From: Bacteroidota bacterium
GTDB lineage: Bacteria > Bacteroidota > Bacteroidia > Chitinophagales > Chitinophagaceae
Assembly: GCA_023412975.1 (NCBI GenBank)
Contig: JAEZRB010000071.1
Span: forward strand, 1-22,094
Length of the DNA stretch: 22,094 nt
Reading direction: 5' to 3'
Positions 1 through 6,408 of the stretch are shown piece after piece; positions within the stretch are counted from its first letter, which is position 1, and the number at the start of each line of letters is the position of its first letter. The translations under genes were made by a program, and so were the position numbers. Under the pieces are notes generated by a model, which did no database searches, was not told where the DNA came from, and saw only the letters and a list, made by a program, of their open reading frames with translations.

Positions 1-543
1 GGTAGGCATTTTATTAAAGGTACTCGCGTCAGAAAAGGGAGGCCCGCCACCAAGTTCCTGTGGATTGGTTGCGCAGGTAAAAACGCTGATTCCACTTGCG
101 TTGGTTCCTGTTATACCGGTATAACCTCTGGCGCTTGAAAGGGATGTATTCCCAGACCAATTTCCCGTAACTGCCAATGAATTATCTGTAAAAACATCAT
201 TTGGGTCTCGTCCAGTAATATCATAAAGCTGCCAGTCGTAGTCATCGTTGAGATTATTTGGCGTAATCAGAAAACCAAGGGTTCCCCCAGTGTAACAGGT
301 GAACTTATACCAAAAAGGGTTTTTGTTCTCATAGTTAGCATTTCCGCCTGAGCATCCCGGCACGAAAAGGCTGTTTGTGGTACAGATCGGCACATTAGCC
401 TGAACAAACTTTGTAGTACCGCAAACCGGGAACGCGGTTGAAGGAGTTTGACCCAGGTTAGTGCAGGGCTGCCCAAAAGCCTTGTTTACACAGACGGATA
501 AACATATTAAAACGAAAATAATTCCGGTCTTTGCAGATCTCAT
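1..543 (-). CDS. N-terminal part of a large secreted protein, probably gliding-motility/T9SS cargo type (runs off left edge)
   Basis: This frame is open for 181 codons from an ATG at 541-543 to the window edge, so the 3' end is missing. Residues 1-24 look like a Sec signal peptide (basic start, hydrophobic IIFVLICLSVCV core, AFG-Q cleavage region). The mature part is rich in Cys, Gly, Thr and Asn, with motifs such as NPFWYKFTC (about 75-83) and TPNNLNDDYDWQLYDITG (94-111). From memory, this pattern is seen at the N-terminus of long Bacteroidota extracellular proteins that end in PKD/Ig-like repeats and a gliding-motility or type IX sorting domain. The C-terminus that would prove T9SS export lies outside the window. 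The gene is downstream of dprA on the same strand, 77 bp away. The exact family is not certain. Confidence 0.6.
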   Translation of the reverse strand, partial: MRSAKTGIIFVLICLSVCVNKAFGQPCTNLGQTPSTAFPVCGTTKFVQANVPICTTNSLFVPGCSGGNANYENKNPFWYKFTCYTGGTLGFLITPNNLNDDYDWQLYDITGRDPNDVFTDNSLAVTGNWSGNTSLSSARGYTGITGTNASGISVFTCATNPQELGGGPPFSDASTFNKMPT

Positions 544-620
544 GAACACTGGATAATTAATAGTAATGGCATCTCCTAATGACAATAAAACAAGCTTTTA
601 CGTTGCCCGGTCCTCAAATT

Positions 621-1727
621 TCAGGCTAACCTGTAAAGCTTGCCCGGTAAAGATAATATTACATTTTGGAGTTCCAGGTTCAGGATGGCGGCGGCCACCG
701 AACTGCTGCTGAGCCCGCTCTGGGCATTGATCTCGTCGATATGCATGCTATCTTTCCTGTCCAGGAGGGAGAGTACCAGCTTTTCATCTGGTTTTAGGTC
801 AATAAATAGCGCTCTTTGTTTCACCGCTTCTTTCTGGCCCAGGGCCTTTTTCTCCCAACCCATGATCTCCAGCAGTTCGCAGGCATCAGTCAATAGCCAG
901 GCTTTGTTGTTGCGGACGAGAAAATGGCAGCCCTCGCTTTTCGGATCGGTTATTTTACCGGGGATGGCAAAAACATCCCTGTTGTAATTATTGGCCAGTT
1001 CCGCGGTGATCATACTTCCTCCTTTCAACCCCGTCTCCACCACAATCGTGGCATCGCTCATGCCCGCCACCACGCGGTTACGGGTAGGGAAATTATGCCG
1101 GTCGGGGTCTGTTTTAGAGCGAAATTCCGTTAGTAATCCGCCGCCAGATTTGATCATCTCTTTGGCAAGACCCAGGTGTTGGCTGGGGTAGACCTGGTCG
1201 AGGCCATGCGCCAGCACACCAACCGTAGCACAATTGTATTTGATGGCAGATTTGTGGGCAATAGCATCGATTCCGAAAGCAAGCCCGCTTACTACCAGGA
1301 TATTTTGCTCACTTAGTCCCTGCACGAGTTTCTCAGTAATATGTTTTCCATAGCTGGTATTGTTGCGGGTACCAATAATCGAGACGATTTTGCTTTGGTT
1401 CAGATCGGCCGATCCCTTAAAATATAATAAGGTAGGTGGATCATAGCAATTCAGTAATCGCCTGGGGTACTGCTCATCAGTAATAAATAAGGGAGTGATC
1501 CTGAATTTCTGAATAAACTGAATCTCTTCTTCGGCCTTTTTAAAGTCGCTAAAACTCTTGATCGCGTCCGCGCGGATAGTTCCGATGCCTTCAATTTTTT
1601 CAAGCTCGCGCTTCTTTGCTTTGAAAATATCAGGCGCGTTATAATGTTGCAAAAGAATTTTTGCCTGGATAGGGCCAATATGGGGGATCAGCGTCAGTGC
1701 CAGCCGGTATATCAGGTCGGGATGCAT
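621..1727 (-). CDS. dprA: DNA-processing protein DprA (Smf family)
   Basis: DprA binds incoming single-stranded DNA and loads RecA onto it during natural transformation; it acts in the cytoplasm. The 368-residue length is normal for the family. Residues about 10-55 form a helix-hairpin-helix region (IEGIGTIRADAI at 45-56). The Rossmann-like core spans about 112-280, with GTRNNTSYG (119-127), SGLAFGIDAIAH (147-158), GLDQVYP (174-180), FPTRNRVVAGMSD (213-225) and GGSMITAELA (235-244). Residues about 310-368 form the C-terminal winged-helix (DML1-like) domain often found in the family. The ATG at 1725-1727 is the only start that keeps the N-terminal helices; stop is TGA at 621-623. The upstream porE-like gene ends 93 bp away. 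No other competence gene is in the window unless the HhH protein at 6405 is one. Confidence 0.96.
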   Translation of the reverse strand: MHPDLIYRLALTLIPHIGPIQAKILLQHYNAPDIFKAKKRELEKIEGIGTIRADAIKSFSDFKKAEEEIQFIQKFRITPLFITDEQYPRRLLNCYDPPTLLYFKGSADLNQSKIVSIIGTRNNTSYGKHITEKLVQGLSEQNILVVSGLAFGIDAIAHKSAIKYNCATVGVLAHGLDQVYPSQHLGLAKEMIKSGGGLLTEFRSKTDPDRHNFPTRNRVVAGMSDATIVVETGLKGGSMITAELANNYNRDVFAIPGKITDPKSEGCHFLVRNNKAWLLTDACELLEIMGWEKKALGQKEAVKQRALFIDLKPDEKLVLSLLDRKDSMHIDEINAQSGLSSSSVAAAILNLELQNVILSLPGKLYRLA

Positions 1728-1737
1728 AGTCTCCGGC

Positions 1738-1745
1738 CAAAAATA
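1738..1745 (-). promoter_or_regulatory. Candidate -7 promoter box of dprA
   Basis: On the minus strand this reads TATTTTTG, a full match to the Bacteroidota -7 consensus TAnnTTTG, 10 nt before the dprA ATG. No clear TTTG was seen about 20 nt further upstream, so the call rests on one box and a very short leader. Confidence 0.3.
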
Positions 1746-1820
1746 ATTTTTCAGTCCAGCACTACGCCGGTGATAAAACGCCAGAAAAAGCGAAAAACAC
1801 GATGGCTAAAAACCAAAATT

Positions 1821-3734
1821 TTATTTAACGACCTTCATCTCCGTTCTCCTGTTCCTGGCCCTTCCTTCTTCGGTTTTGTTGTCGGCAACCGGCTTTGCTT
1901 CCCCAAAACCTTTTGCGGAAAGCCTTTGCGATTGTATGCCTTTACTGATCAGGTAAGTTACCACCGCTTTCGCCCGGTTGTTGGATAGTAAGAGGTTTTC
2001 AGATGGTTTACCCACGTTATCGGTATGACCAGCGATCTGTATCCTGACCGTTGGATTATCGTTGAGCAGTTGTACGATCTTGTCGAGTTCGGCCTGCGAC
2101 TCAGGTTTGATTTCCCATTTATTTACATCAAAAAAGATATTGTTCAATACAATGGAAGCATTGGCTTCAATAGGCTGTAGGGCAATGTCTTTTTGGAATA
2201 CCGAATCCATGTGGTCTGTACTCAGCGATATATTTTCTGAATAAAACAGGTAGCCTTTGCGGTTTACATTGAACGCGTAATCTTTACCTACAGGAAGTGT
2301 GATCATATAGTTCCCCTGTTCATCAGTTTGTACATTTGAAATGGTCTGCTTGCCTTTAATATCTATTAACTCCACCGAAGAAGGTATTCCCGCTGATGTT
2401 TTTTTGTCAAATACTTTACCTTTTACCCACAAAGTTTTGTAAGGTCGTACGTCTTCGCGTAACTCAAAACTGTAGATATCCATCCCGCCTTTGCTGTCAC
2501 TGCGGTCACTCGCGTAATAAGCGGTTTTCCCATCGGCACCGATAAACAAAGTGCCTTCACGATTGATCGTGTTGATGGGATAGCCAAGATTGATGGGTTT
2601 GCTCCAGGTGCCACCGGGACCTTTCCTGATATAAAAAATATCATCATCACCATAACCCGGCCAGGAATTGGAAGTGAAATAAAGGGTCTGGTTATCGGCA
2701 TGCATAAACGGGCTTTGTTCATCACCGCTGGTGTTTACACCTTCACCCATATTCTCTGGCTCACTCCATTTACCATTTGGAAGAAGTCGTGATACATAAA
2801 TATCGCTACCGCCATAGCCGCCATGTCTGCGACTGGCAAAATATAGTTCGCGTTTATCGGGCGACAGGCAGGGTTGTGATTCCCACTGGTCGGTATTGAT
2901 CCATCCGCCAAGATTGATGGGTTTGCTCCAACCGTCATTTTCTTTGTAGGAGATATAAAGATCGCAACTACCAAAACCATCAGGACGGTAACACCCTGTA
3001 AATACAAGCCACTGGCCATCCTGCGATATGTTTTGAGCGGCTTCATTTTGCGGCGTATTTACATTTCCTTCCAGGGGTTTTGCTGCTGACCAGTTACTGT
3101 TTTCTTTTTTGCTGGTAAAAAAATCTTCATTGGTGCCATTCAGCCTGCGTGTGAAAATAAACTCACTTCCGTCAATGGTCAGGGAAGGAAAATATTCTGA
3201 CTCTGCAGTGTTGATTTCAGCACCCATATTTTGCGGCGCAAACACATAATCCTTGTTTGGGTTTTTTCTCGCATATTCCACCGCAAACTCGTAACAACGT
3301 TTACGGTACTCTGCGGCTTTCAATGTATTTGAATTTTTCGGTGGATCATTTTCCAGCAGATCATTGATCGCGGCTAATGCTTTTTCAAACTCGCCGAGAC
3401 CGGCCAGATTGATGGAGTAGGGGAGTTTGTATTCTAAAGTGTAACCCGCGTCCATCCCAAATGCCTTTTCATAATATTCTGTACTGGCTTTATAATTTTT
3501 CTGCTGACCATACACTCCCGCCAGCGAAAGATAAGCATCGAGGTACTTGTTATCTGCCTGGATGGCGTTCTGTAACAATACCGCTGCTTCGTCCAACAGG
3601 CCATCCTGTGCTTTTTCCATGGCCTGGTTGTAAAAGGCAAAAGCTTTTTTGTCAATCTTCGAAGGGTCATAGTTCTGGGCAAAAATGCTTTGGGCAAAGG
3701 CCAGGAAAAAAAGATAGAAAACGAGTTTTTTCAT
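1821..3734 (-). CDS. OmpA-family envelope protein with TPR, beta-propeller and regulatory-like domains (PorE-like)
   Basis: The product has 637 residues from the ATG at 3732-3734. This start gives a clean signal peptide (KKLVFYLFFLAFAQSIFA, cleavage before about Q20); an in-frame ATG 39 nt upstream would bury the signal and is rejected. Residues about 28-155 are TPR-like helices (EKAQDGLLDEAAVLLQNAIQ; DAYLSLAGVYGQQKNYKAS). Residues about 165-425 hold WD40-like/PD40 propeller repeats (SEYFPSLTIDGSEFIFTR, SPDKRELYFASRRHGGYGGSD, TLYFTSNSWPGYGDDDIFY). Residues about 435-520 are a carboxypeptidase-regulatory-like beta domain. Residues about 530-637 form the OmpA peptidoglycan-binding domain with GHTDNVG (Asp572) and SNNRA (Arg587), the usual diaminopimelate-contact positions. 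This order is that of Porphyromonas PorE, which tethers the type IX secretion apparatus to peptidoglycan. Bacteroidota have many paralogues, so a true PorE role is an inference. Confidence 0.9.
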   Translation of the reverse strand: MKKLVFYLFFLAFAQSIFAQNYDPSKIDKKAFAFYNQAMEKAQDGLLDEAAVLLQNAIQADNKYLDAYLSLAGVYGQQKNYKASTEYYEKAFGMDAGYTLEYKLPYSINLAGLGEFEKALAAINDLLENDPPKNSNTLKAAEYRKRCYEFAVEYARKNPNKDYVFAPQNMGAEINTAESEYFPSLTIDGSEFIFTRRLNGTNEDFFTSKKENSNWSAAKPLEGNVNTPQNEAAQNISQDGQWLVFTGCYRPDGFGSCDLYISYKENDGWSKPINLGGWINTDQWESQPCLSPDKRELYFASRRHGGYGGSDIYVSRLLPNGKWSEPENMGEGVNTSGDEQSPFMHADNQTLYFTSNSWPGYGDDDIFYIRKGPGGTWSKPINLGYPINTINREGTLFIGADGKTAYYASDRSDSKGGMDIYSFELREDVRPYKTLWVKGKVFDKKTSAGIPSSVELIDIKGKQTISNVQTDEQGNYMITLPVGKDYAFNVNRKGYLFYSENISLSTDHMDSVFQKDIALQPIEANASIVLNNIFFDVNKWEIKPESQAELDKIVQLLNDNPTVRIQIAGHTDNVGKPSENLLLSNNRAKAVVTYLISKGIQSQRLSAKGFGEAKPVADNKTEEGRARNRRTEMKVVK

Positions 3735-3804
3735 TGAACCGGGATTGAGTACTAATAACGAAGGTAATTGCATTTTATTCCATGCCTGGCTGCCGTGGGG
3801 TATA

Positions 3805-4428
3805 TTAAGGCACGTTTATATATTTATGGATCTGCAGGCTCAGTTCCCATTTGGGATGAAGCTTTATATAATCCACAATCAGTGGCGTCATTTGCGCGGC
3901 CCGGCTCCATTCGGGTTGTAAATAAAGCTTACAGGATGCAGGTACCAGTGCGGCATATTTTTCCGCCCAGGCAAAGTCGGATTTATTATAAACGATGATC
4001 TTTAGTTCATTCGCAACATTTAACACTTCAGGCAGGGGTTCCTTGAATTTTTTTGGTGATAAACAAACCCAGTTCCATTTACCACTAAGCGGCGATGAAC
4101 CGGAGGTTTCAATATTTGTTTCCAGTCCTGCATCCTGCAATTGTTGCGTCAGCGCATCGAGATTGTGTAATAATGGTTCACCGCCAGTGATCACCACCAT
4201 CCTTGCGGGTGTTTTCTTTACTTCTTCAACAAGGGTATCTATACCCGTTAAAGGATGAAGTTTTGCATCCCAGCTTTCCTTTACATCACACCACACACAT
4301 CCCACATCGCAACCACCTAGCCGGATAAAATACGCAGCCCTGCCCTGGTGGTAACCTTCGCCCTGGAGGGTGTAGAAGTGTTCCATGACGGGGAGGGTGA
4401 GTAGCGGTATTTTTGTTGAGTTGAGCAT
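3805..4428 (-). CDS. queE: 7-carboxy-7-deazaguanine synthase QueE (radical SAM)
   Basis: QueE converts 6-carboxy-tetrahydropterin to 7-carboxy-7-deazaguanine, the ring-contraction step of queuosine synthesis, with a [4Fe-4S] cluster and SAM. The cluster motif C-x3-C-x2-C is at Cys40, Cys44 and Cys47 (CDVGCVWCD). VITGGEP (79-85) is the SAM-contact glycine motif, followed by ETSG (107-110), SPK (124-126) and a C-terminal SLQIHKYINVP. I choose the ATG at 4426-4428 (207 aa, normal length). The frame stays open upstream to 4593, but those 55 codons are read through the heptamer-repeat hairpin and overlap the end of folD, so they are not real N-terminus. No queC, queD or queF is in the window. The gene follows folD on the same strand, separated by the repeat. 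Confidence 0.93.
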   Translation of the reverse strand: MLNSTKIPLLTLPVMEHFYTLQGEGYHQGRAAYFIRLGGCDVGCVWCDVKESWDAKLHPLTGIDTLVEEVKKTPARMVVITGGEPLLHNLDALTQQLQDAGLETNIETSGSSPLSGKWNWVCLSPKKFKEPLPEVLNVANELKIIVYNKSDFAWAEKYAALVPASCKLYLQPEWSRAAQMTPLIVDYIKLHPKWELSLQIHKYINVP

Positions 4429-4435
4429 TTTTTCT

Positions 4436-4572
4436 AGCTGCGAGCTACGAGCTGTGAGCTGTGAGTAGTGAGTAGTGAATGGTGAATAGTGAGTTGTGAG
4501 TGTTTTAGCTATTAATGTTTTTTGTCGGTAACATGGATTTAGCTCGAAGCTCATAGCTCGTAGCTCACAGCT
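4436..4572. repeat. Heptamer tandem array with inverted partner arm (large hairpin) between folD and queE
   Basis: Positions 4436-4498 are nine degenerate 7-bp units: AGCTGCG, AGCTACG, AGCTGTG twice, AGTAGTG twice, AATGGTG, AATAGTG, AGTTGTG. At 4541-4572 the same type of unit runs in the opposite orientation (reverse complement AGCTGTG, AGCTACG, AGCTATG, AGCTTCG, AGCT). Positions 4436-4467 and 4541-4572 are complementary at about 27 of 32 bases, with 73 bp between. The right arm ends 4 bp before the folD stop codon, and the left arm begins 7 bp upstream of the queE ATG. No gene lies inside. It resembles the arrays at 20086-20162 and 20741-20789 in period and inverted arrangement. Confidence 0.85.
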
Positions 4573-4576
4573 TCCT

Positions 4577-5452
4577 CTAATTCCTCGATACACAGGACTG
4601 AAACGTATTTTTCATCAATGCGGCAATGGTCATGGGTCCTACGCCACCCGGCACCGGGGTGATCCAGGTTGTAAGTGGTGCCACTGAATCAAAATCAACA
4701 TCTCCTTTTAATCTAAATCCGCTTTTGCGGGTTTCGTCTTTTACCCTCGTAATACCTACATCGATCACCACCGCGCCGGGTTTGATCATATCAGCTGTTA
4801 CAAATTCGGCTCTTCCCAGGGCTGCCACCAGGATATCAGCCTGTAGGCAAATCTCCTTTAAATTTTTTGTCTGTGAGTGACAGATGGTGACGGTACAGTT
4901 GCCAGGGTTCGTATTACCACTCAGTAGGACGCTCATGGGGCGACCAACGATATTACTGCGGCCCAAAACCACGGCATGTTTTCCTTTTGTTTCAATTTTA
5001 TAATATTCCAGCAGCAGCATGATGCCATATGGTGTAGCCGGGATATAGGAAGGCAGACCTTGTACCATCCGTCCCACATTCACCGGGTGAAAACCATCCA
5101 CATCCTTTTCGGGGATGATCGCGTTGATCACTTTTTCATCTGAAATATGTTTGGGAAGCGGCAACTGTACCAGTATGCCGTCGATCGATGTATCCTGGTT
5201 AAGTTCTTCAATCTTTTCCAGCAGTTTGTTTTCAGAAATGGTCTCGTCGAAACGGATCAGTGTTGACTTAAAACCCGTTTCTTCACAGGCTTTTACCTTA
5301 GCGGCAACATAAGTCTCGCTGGCGCCGTTGTTGCCAACCAGGATGGCGGCCAAATGTGGTATTTTTTTACCTTCTATAGAACGTTGAGCTACATCGATTC
5401 TGAGATCATCCTTTATAGCCTGGGCGGCTTTTTTTCCATCTAAAATTTGCAT
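4577..5452 (-). CDS. folD: Bifunctional methylene-tetrahydrofolate dehydrogenase / methenyl-tetrahydrofolate cyclohydrolase FolD
   Basis: FolD interconverts 5,10-methylene-THF, 5,10-methenyl-THF and 10-formyl-THF with NADP in the cytoplasm and supplies one-carbon units. The 291 residues match the family length. ETYVAAK (46-52) contains catalytic Tyr48 and Lys52; DGILVQLPLP (91-100) contains Gln96; KDVDGFHP (116-123) contains Asp119. These equal the E. coli Y50/K54/Q98/D121 set with a constant shift of two. LGRSNIVGRP (163-172) is the nucleotide-binding loop, and PVPGGVGPMT (266-275) is the C-terminal family signature. The start is the ATG at 5450-5452 (MQILDGKKAA). The stop is TAG at 4577-4579, immediately beside the repeat hairpin. 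Confidence 0.97.
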   Translation of the reverse strand: MQILDGKKAAQAIKDDLRIDVAQRSIEGKKIPHLAAILVGNNGASETYVAAKVKACEETGFKSTLIRFDETISENKLLEKIEELNQDTSIDGILVQLPLPKHISDEKVINAIIPEKDVDGFHPVNVGRMVQGLPSYIPATPYGIMLLLEYYKIETKGKHAVVLGRSNIVGRPMSVLLSGNTNPGNCTVTICHSQTKNLKEICLQADILVAALGRAEFVTADMIKPGAVVIDVGITRVKDETRKSGFRLKGDVDFDSVAPLTTWITPVPGGVGPMTIAALMKNTFQSCVSRN

Positions 5453-5456
5453 GGCG

Positions 5457-5483
5457 CAAACCTACAGAAACTTTGTTTCTCAA
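5457..5483 (-). promoter_or_regulatory. Candidate folD promoter, nearly leaderless, with an internal palindrome
   Basis: On the minus strand TAGGTTTG (5457-5464) matches TAnnTTTG exactly and ends only 4 nt before the folD ATG. A TTG at 5481-5483 lies 16 nt upstream of it, where a -33 element would be expected. Between the boxes is a perfect 6-bp palindrome AGAAAC-TTT-GTTTCT (5466-5480), which could be an operator or chance. If used, the transcript would begin at or next to the start codon. Confidence 0.35.
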
Positions 5484-5580
5484 CCCGCTCCCGGCTTAGT
5501 AAAAAACGTTTTTTTACCGTTTTAACACATTGGGTCGGCCATCGGGTTTTTCTAGCTTACATATTCCAAAAAATGAAGGT

Positions 5581-6408
5581 TTGCGGCTACGATTCACCAA
5601 TATTATTTGTGTCCTGCTGGTAACACTGGTCGCGAAAAGCCAGAATCTTCACCGTCCGCTAACACCTGTCTACACCGGCCTGGGTGCATACAGTACCGAA
5701 CATAGCGATATCTTCTCCTTTGCAGCCAACCAGGCGGCTCTGGCTCAACTAAAAAATGCCGCGGTTGCTGTTTATGCTGAAAGAAAATTCATGCTGGCAG
5801 AACTCAACAATTATTCCGCGGTCCTTGGTCTGCCTACAGCATCCGGTAGTTTCGGGTTGAAAGCAGTGTATGCCGGGTTCAGTGATTACAACGAAACACA
5901 ACTGGGCCTTGCTTATGGGAGAAGGCTTGGAAAAAAAATCGATGTTGGCGCCCAATTCAATTACAACGGTATACAGATCGCGGGTTATGGAAATGCGTCT
6001 GCGCTCAGTTTTGAAACAGGTTTGATCCTTCACATTAGTGATAAACTGCACACGGGTTTGCATTGCAATAACCCCATTGGTGGAAATTTTGGTAAAGAAC
6101 AGCAGGAAAAACTTTCTTCTGTATTTACGCTTGGATTTGGTTACGATGCTTCAGATAAATTTTTTCTCAGCGCCGAAATCGTAAAGGAAGAAGCACAATC
6201 CATAAATGTAAACGCAGGGGTCCAATACAGGGTTATTACTCAATTGCAGGTGAGGGCTGGCTTATCAACAGCCACCACGACTTTCTGGACTGGACTCGGT
6301 CTTTCCTGGAGATTAGCCAGGTTTGACGTCACCGCATCCTATCACCCACAGTTGGGACTGACACCAGGTTTGCTTTTGATCTACCAGTTTAATTCAAAAG
6401 AAGATTGA
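5581..6408 (+). CDS. Outer-membrane beta-barrel protein, PorV/PorQ (UPF0164)-like, function unknown
   Basis: No ATG is available near the N-terminus. The frame opens at a TTG at 5530, but the TTG at 5581 gives a compact signal peptide (RLRFTNIICVLLVTLVAKSQ) after an A-rich stretch and is preferred (275 aa). The mature protein alternates hydrophobic and polar residues with many Gly and aromatic residues, ends in a strand (LTPGLLLIYQFNSKED), and includes SFAANQAALAQLKNAAVAVY and LGLAYGRRLGKKIDVGAQFN, which recall the barrel family of PorV/PorQ/FadL-like proteins. It lacks the NPAFAG-type N-terminus of PorP/SprF. The last codons overlap the start of the next gene as TTGA, so the two are likely co-translated. 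Its specific function is not recognised. Confidence 0.75.
   Translation: MRLRFTNIICVLLVTLVAKSQNLHRPLTPVYTGLGAYSTEHSDIFSFAANQAALAQLKNAAVAVYAERKFMLAELNNYSAVLGLPTASGSFGLKAVYAGFSDYNETQLGLAYGRRLGKKIDVGAQFNYNGIQIAGYGNASALSFETGLILHISDKLHTGLHCNNPIGGNFGKEQQEKLSSVFTLGFGYDASDKFFLSAEIVKEEAQSINVNAGVQYRVITQLQVRAGLSTATTTFWTGLGLSWRLARFDVTASYHPQLGLTPGLLLIYQFNSKED

Noticed and set aside
640..1191. Plus-strand reading frames inside dprA, and similar frames antisense to the Sus genes
   Set aside because: They lie opposite well-supported genes, have no recognisable domains and show the mirror composition of the real coding strand.
3735..3773. Thirteen-residue N-terminal extension of the PorE-like protein
   Set aside because: It would bury a good signal peptide behind a non-basic, non-conserved stretch; the internal ATG at 3732-3734 is the better start.
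4429..4576. Riboswitch (preQ1 or THF) ahead of queE
   Set aside because: The whole gap is taken by heptamer repeats; no preQ1 or THF riboswitch core was recognised there or before folD.
5498..5516. A-run/T-run palindrome between folD and the barrel gene as a terminator
   Set aside because: The stem is almost only A-T pairs, is imperfect, and lies between divergent genes where no terminator is needed.
5581..6408. PorP/SprF assignment for the barrel protein
   Set aside because: The typical PorP/SprF N-terminus (QDPxFSQY...NPAFAG) is absent; the pattern fits PorV/PorQ or FadL-like barrels better.
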